From contig NZ_JACIDV010000020.1 of NCBI RefSeq assembly GCF_014196515.1, positions 1-45,946 on the forward strand: 45,946 nucleotides of DNA. Direction: 5' to 3'. Shown piece after piece: positions 43,084 to 45,946 of the stretch. The first letter of the stretch is position 1, and the number at the start of each line of letters is the position of its first letter. The notes beneath the pieces are model-generated. The model saw only the letters and a list, made by a program, of their open reading frames with translations. It had not been told where the DNA came from and searched no databases. Position numbers and translations under genes: made by a program. This DNA comes from Rhizobium skierniewicense (lineage in GTDB: Bacteria > Pseudomonadota > Alphaproteobacteria > Rhizobiales > Rhizobiaceae).

Positions 43084-44892
43084 GTGAATACTGATCCATT
43101 CCATATTCTGAAAACCATCTATGGCTACGATACCTTCCGGGGGCAGCAGGCAGACATCGTCCAGCACGTCATCGCCGGGAACAACGCGTTCGTGCTGATG
43201 CCGACAGGCGGCGGCAAGTCTCTCTGCTACCAGATTCCGGCGCTCTCACGGCCTGGCATGGGCCTCGTCGTCTCGCCGCTGATTGCACTGATGGTCGATC
43301 AGGTCGCGGCATTGCGCCAGGCGGGCGTCAGGGCCGAAGCGCTGAATTCAAACCTCTCACCCGACGAAAGGCGGGCGCTGTGGGCCGACATCCGCGCTGG
43401 TCGCGTCAGTATTCTCTACGCAGCACCCGAAACCTTGCTGAAGCCGGATGTGCTGGATGCGCTTCAGGATGTGCCCCTGTCGCTCATCGCAATTGATGAG
43501 GCGCATTGTCTCTCCCAATGGGGTCATGACTTCAGGCCGCCATACCGGCAACTGGATCTGCTGACAGAGCGGTTTCCACACACCCCACGCATGGCCCTGA
43601 CGGCGACGGCGGATGAGCCGACACGCGCCGAAATTCTGGAGCATATGCGCATCGACGGAAAGGACGCCTTCATTGCAGGCTTCGACCGCCCCAATATTCG
43701 CTACGCCATCATGGAGAAGGACAATCCGAGATCTCAGGTCAAACATTTTCTGAGAAATCATCAGGACGAGAGTGGCATCATCTATTGTCTGTCCAAACGA
43801 AAAACCGAGGAAACGGCAGAATGGCTGCGTTCGGAGGGGTATGATGCACTCTCTTACCATGCTGGCATGGAAAGAGAGCAGCGTGAGGCCAACCAGACCC
43901 GATTTCAACACGGCGAAGCCGTCATCATGGTTGCTACCATTGCTTTCGGCATGGGAATCGACAAGCCGGATGTGCGCTTCGTCATCCATATCGATTTGCC
44001 CAGCAGCATTGAGGCCTATTATCAGGAAACAGGCCGAGCCGGTCGTGACGGCCTGCCATCCGATGTTCTCATGCTTTACGGCTCTGACGATATCGCGTTA
44101 CGCAATCGATTTATCGAAAAATCCGACGCATCCGACCAAAGAAAGCATATGGAACGGCAGAAGCTGGATGCGTTATTGGGCTTGGCTGAAACGGCTGGAT
44201 GCCGACGACAGGCTCTCCTCTCCTATTTCGGCGACAGTTGCGAACCCTGCGGCAATTGCGACACCTGTGCCCAACCGCCGGAACTGTTTGACGGCACGAT
44301 CGCTGCCCAGAAAATTCTGTCCTGCATCTATAGAACGGGTGAACGCTTCGGTCAGGCCTATATCATCAGTGTTTTGCTGGGCGCAGAAGACGAACGAATG
44401 AGCCGCTTTGGCCACGACAAGATCTCGACCTATGGTATCGGGAGGGAACATGATAACAGGACCTGGCGAGCCATCTTTCGCCAATTGATTGCATCACGCC
44501 TGCTTGAGGTCGATCTTGAGGGGCATGGTGGCCTTTCCATGTCTGAGACCGGCCGGCAGTTCCTCAGGGAAAAGCCGACGCTGATGTTGCGGAAACCTCA
44601 GGCTCCTCGCAAGGCGAGCCGTGACCGAAATCTGAGTGGAAGCAGAACCATCAGCCTTCCCGATGAAGACGCGGCACTGTTTCAGGCCCTGCGCGAACGC
44701 CGTATGGAGATCGCTCGTACCCAAAATCTGCCGCCCTATGTCATCTTCCATGATAAGACACTGATCGAACTTGCCGGTGCACGGCCGACATCACGAGCCG
44801 AGATGGCAAAAGTACCGGGCGTCGGCGACGCCAAACTGGATCGCTACGGCCCGGCATTTCTCGAGGTCATCTCGCAGTTTATGTCTCAATAG
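43084..44892 (+). CDS. recQ: ATP-dependent DNA helicase RecQ
   Basis: A 602-residue 3'-5' DNA helicase of recombination and repair. Walker A is MPTGGGKSLCYQIP and the DEAH box is IDEAHCLSQWGHDFRP. Motif VI is ETGRAGRDG. The RQC zinc-binding cysteines are in CGNCDTC with an upstream CRRQALLSYFGDSCEPC. A C-terminal HRDC domain is at about 525-598. The GTG at 43084 is preferred; a GTG at 43051 would add 11 residues, and neither has a strong ribosome binding site. It is not functionally tied to the nitrate operon upstream. Confidence 0.93.
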   Translation: MNTDPFHILKTIYGYDTFRGQQADIVQHVIAGNNAFVLMPTGGGKSLCYQIPALSRPGMGLVVSPLIALMVDQVAALRQAGVRAEALNSNLSPDERRALWADIRAGRVSILYAAPETLLKPDVLDALQDVPLSLIAIDEAHCLSQWGHDFRPPYRQLDLLTERFPHTPRMALTATADEPTRAEILEHMRIDGKDAFIAGFDRPNIRYAIMEKDNPRSQVKHFLRNHQDESGIIYCLSKRKTEETAEWLRSEGYDALSYHAGMEREQREANQTRFQHGEAVIMVATIAFGMGIDKPDVRFVIHIDLPSSIEAYYQETGRAGRDGLPSDVLMLYGSDDIALRNRFIEKSDASDQRKHMERQKLDALLGLAETAGCRRQALLSYFGDSCEPCGNCDTCAQPPELFDGTIAAQKILSCIYRTGERFGQAYIISVLLGAEDERMSRFGHDKISTYGIGREHDNRTWRAIFRQLIASRLLEVDLEGHGGLSMSETGRQFLREKPTLMLRKPQAPRKASRDRNLSGSRTISLPDEDAALFQALRERRMEIARTQNLPPYVIFHDKTLIELAGARPTSRAEMAKVPGVGDAKLDRYGPAFLEVISQFMSQ

Positions 44893-44965
44893 CGACAAGA
44901 CGAAAGCGTCACTCGCCATTTACGACATCTAGCGCGGTCAGAAAGCGCCTGTAGGGTCGCAGCGG

Positions 44966-45337
44966 TTACGCCTCTATTTTTTCGCTCACGTCGTCCAACA
45001 GAAAATAGGCCACGACATAGGGTGTCTGAAAAGGCTTACCGCTATCGGACACGCCTTGCTCCACGCCTCCATCAACGGGATGCCATTTTTGATAATGCGG
45101 ATTGTTGGTAATGAGGGTGATAGCCTTGCCTGAAAGTGGACCTTGGACTCTGTAACGGGTTTCGGCGAGCGGCCAGACCCGTTCATAATCAGCCTGCGTC
45201 ATGCGCACCTTGAGCGCCTGACGTTTCGTTATCTCTCCGCGCTGATGACCGGCGGGATCGAGTGTGGGCACATCGAGCGTGACCTCTTGCGCATTGTCCA
45301 AAACAGAATTGAATTCGTCAGGCCACATCCGTCTCAT
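44966..45337 (-). CDS. Small protein of unknown function
   Basis: A 123-residue protein I do not recognise. No signal peptide or membrane helix is seen. The middle is rich in charged residues (KRQALKVRMTQADYERVWPL) with a later hydrophobic strand pattern (GKAITLITNNPHYQKWH). The start at 45337 has GGGAGGAG about 5 nt upstream; an in-frame ATG at 45328 is also possible, and the open frame extends to 45415 without a better start. It converges with recQ. The strong ribosome binding site and clean frame support a real gene. Confidence 0.6.
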   Translation of the reverse strand: MRRMWPDEFNSVLDNAQEVTLDVPTLDPAGHQRGEITKRQALKVRMTQADYERVWPLAETRYRVQGPLSGKAITLITNNPHYQKWHPVDGGVEQGVSDSGKPFQTPYVVAYFLLDDVSEKIEA

Positions 45338-45503
45338 GAAACGCTCCTCCCAAGCTTTTCTTCGTCGCATCTGGAAATATAGCCCGTCTCCGTCAGCAAG
45401 CAATCCCCTATCCACAGCGAGAGCAGATCAGAAACGGACGACCGCACAACTCCGGTTTGCGGGAACGAGATAGAAACGCGTACACCCGCCGGCCAGCACA
45501 GAG

Positions 45504-45928
<425 letters not shown>

Positions 45929-45946
45929 TTACCAGGTTTTTGCACT

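Overview
The window looks like chromosomal DNA of an alphaproteobacterium of the Rhizobiaceae, most like Agrobacterium/Rhizobium. This rests on gene content: a PhyR-NepR-EcfG general stress response (known only in alphaproteobacteria), the carboxyspermidine route to spermidine, a PutR-type Lrp regulator beside a PutA without a DNA-binding domain, paired UDP-glucose dehydrogenase and UDP-glucuronate epimerase, and a NasT/NasS-controlled nitrate operon. Species cannot be fixed from sequence reading alone.

Layout. 0.1-2.5 kb: a two-gene spermidine operon (minus strand). 2.7-10.3 kb: a general stress response island. It holds a YqjD/DUF883-like protein with a holin-like membrane protein, galE, a secreted PRC-barrel protein, two HWE/HisKA_2 histidine kinases, phyR, and nepR-ecfG. 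I find five sites of the EcfG promoter type (GGAAC, 16 nt, CGTT) in front of five transcription units here, four perfect and one with a single mismatch. 10.4-17.3 kb: putR/putA (proline catabolism), an ALDH7-type aldehyde dehydrogenase and a LysR regulator. 17.3-22.5 kb: a DMT exporter, a class III nucleotide cyclase, ugd-lpsL (nucleotide sugars) and a small unknown protein. 22.7-25.9 kb: a FecCD-type ABC importer behind a clear cobalamin riboswitch. 26.1-32.0 kb: a membrane PQQ glucose-type dehydrogenase, an asparaginase and asparagine-type permease operon, and a FadR-type GntR regulator. 32.1-43.0 kb: the nitrate/nitrite assimilation locus nasT-nasS, then nrtABC-nirBD-nasA. 43.1-45.9 kb: recQ, a small unknown protein, a decayed recombinase and an initiator tRNA gene.

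How the genes work together. In the stress island the kinases would phosphorylate PhyR, which then binds NepR and frees EcfG. EcfG in turn reads promoters for phyR, nepR-ecfG, one kinase, the PRC-barrel protein and the DUF883/holin pair, so the island is both controller and target. In the nitrate locus NasS (a cytosolic nitrate-binding protein, no signal peptide) would hold NasT. Nitrate releases NasT to bind a two-hairpin leader RNA and stop an intrinsic terminator from forming, downstream of a sigma-54 promoter. The operon then encodes nitrate import, nitrate reduction to nitrite and nitrite reduction to ammonium.

No CRISPR array, intact insertion sequence or prophage was seen. The least explained items are a 14-bp perfect hairpin between nirB and nirD, a terminator-like hairpin whose U-run touches the start codon of the PQQ dehydrogenase, the DUF883/holin stress pair, and two small proteins without recognised family.
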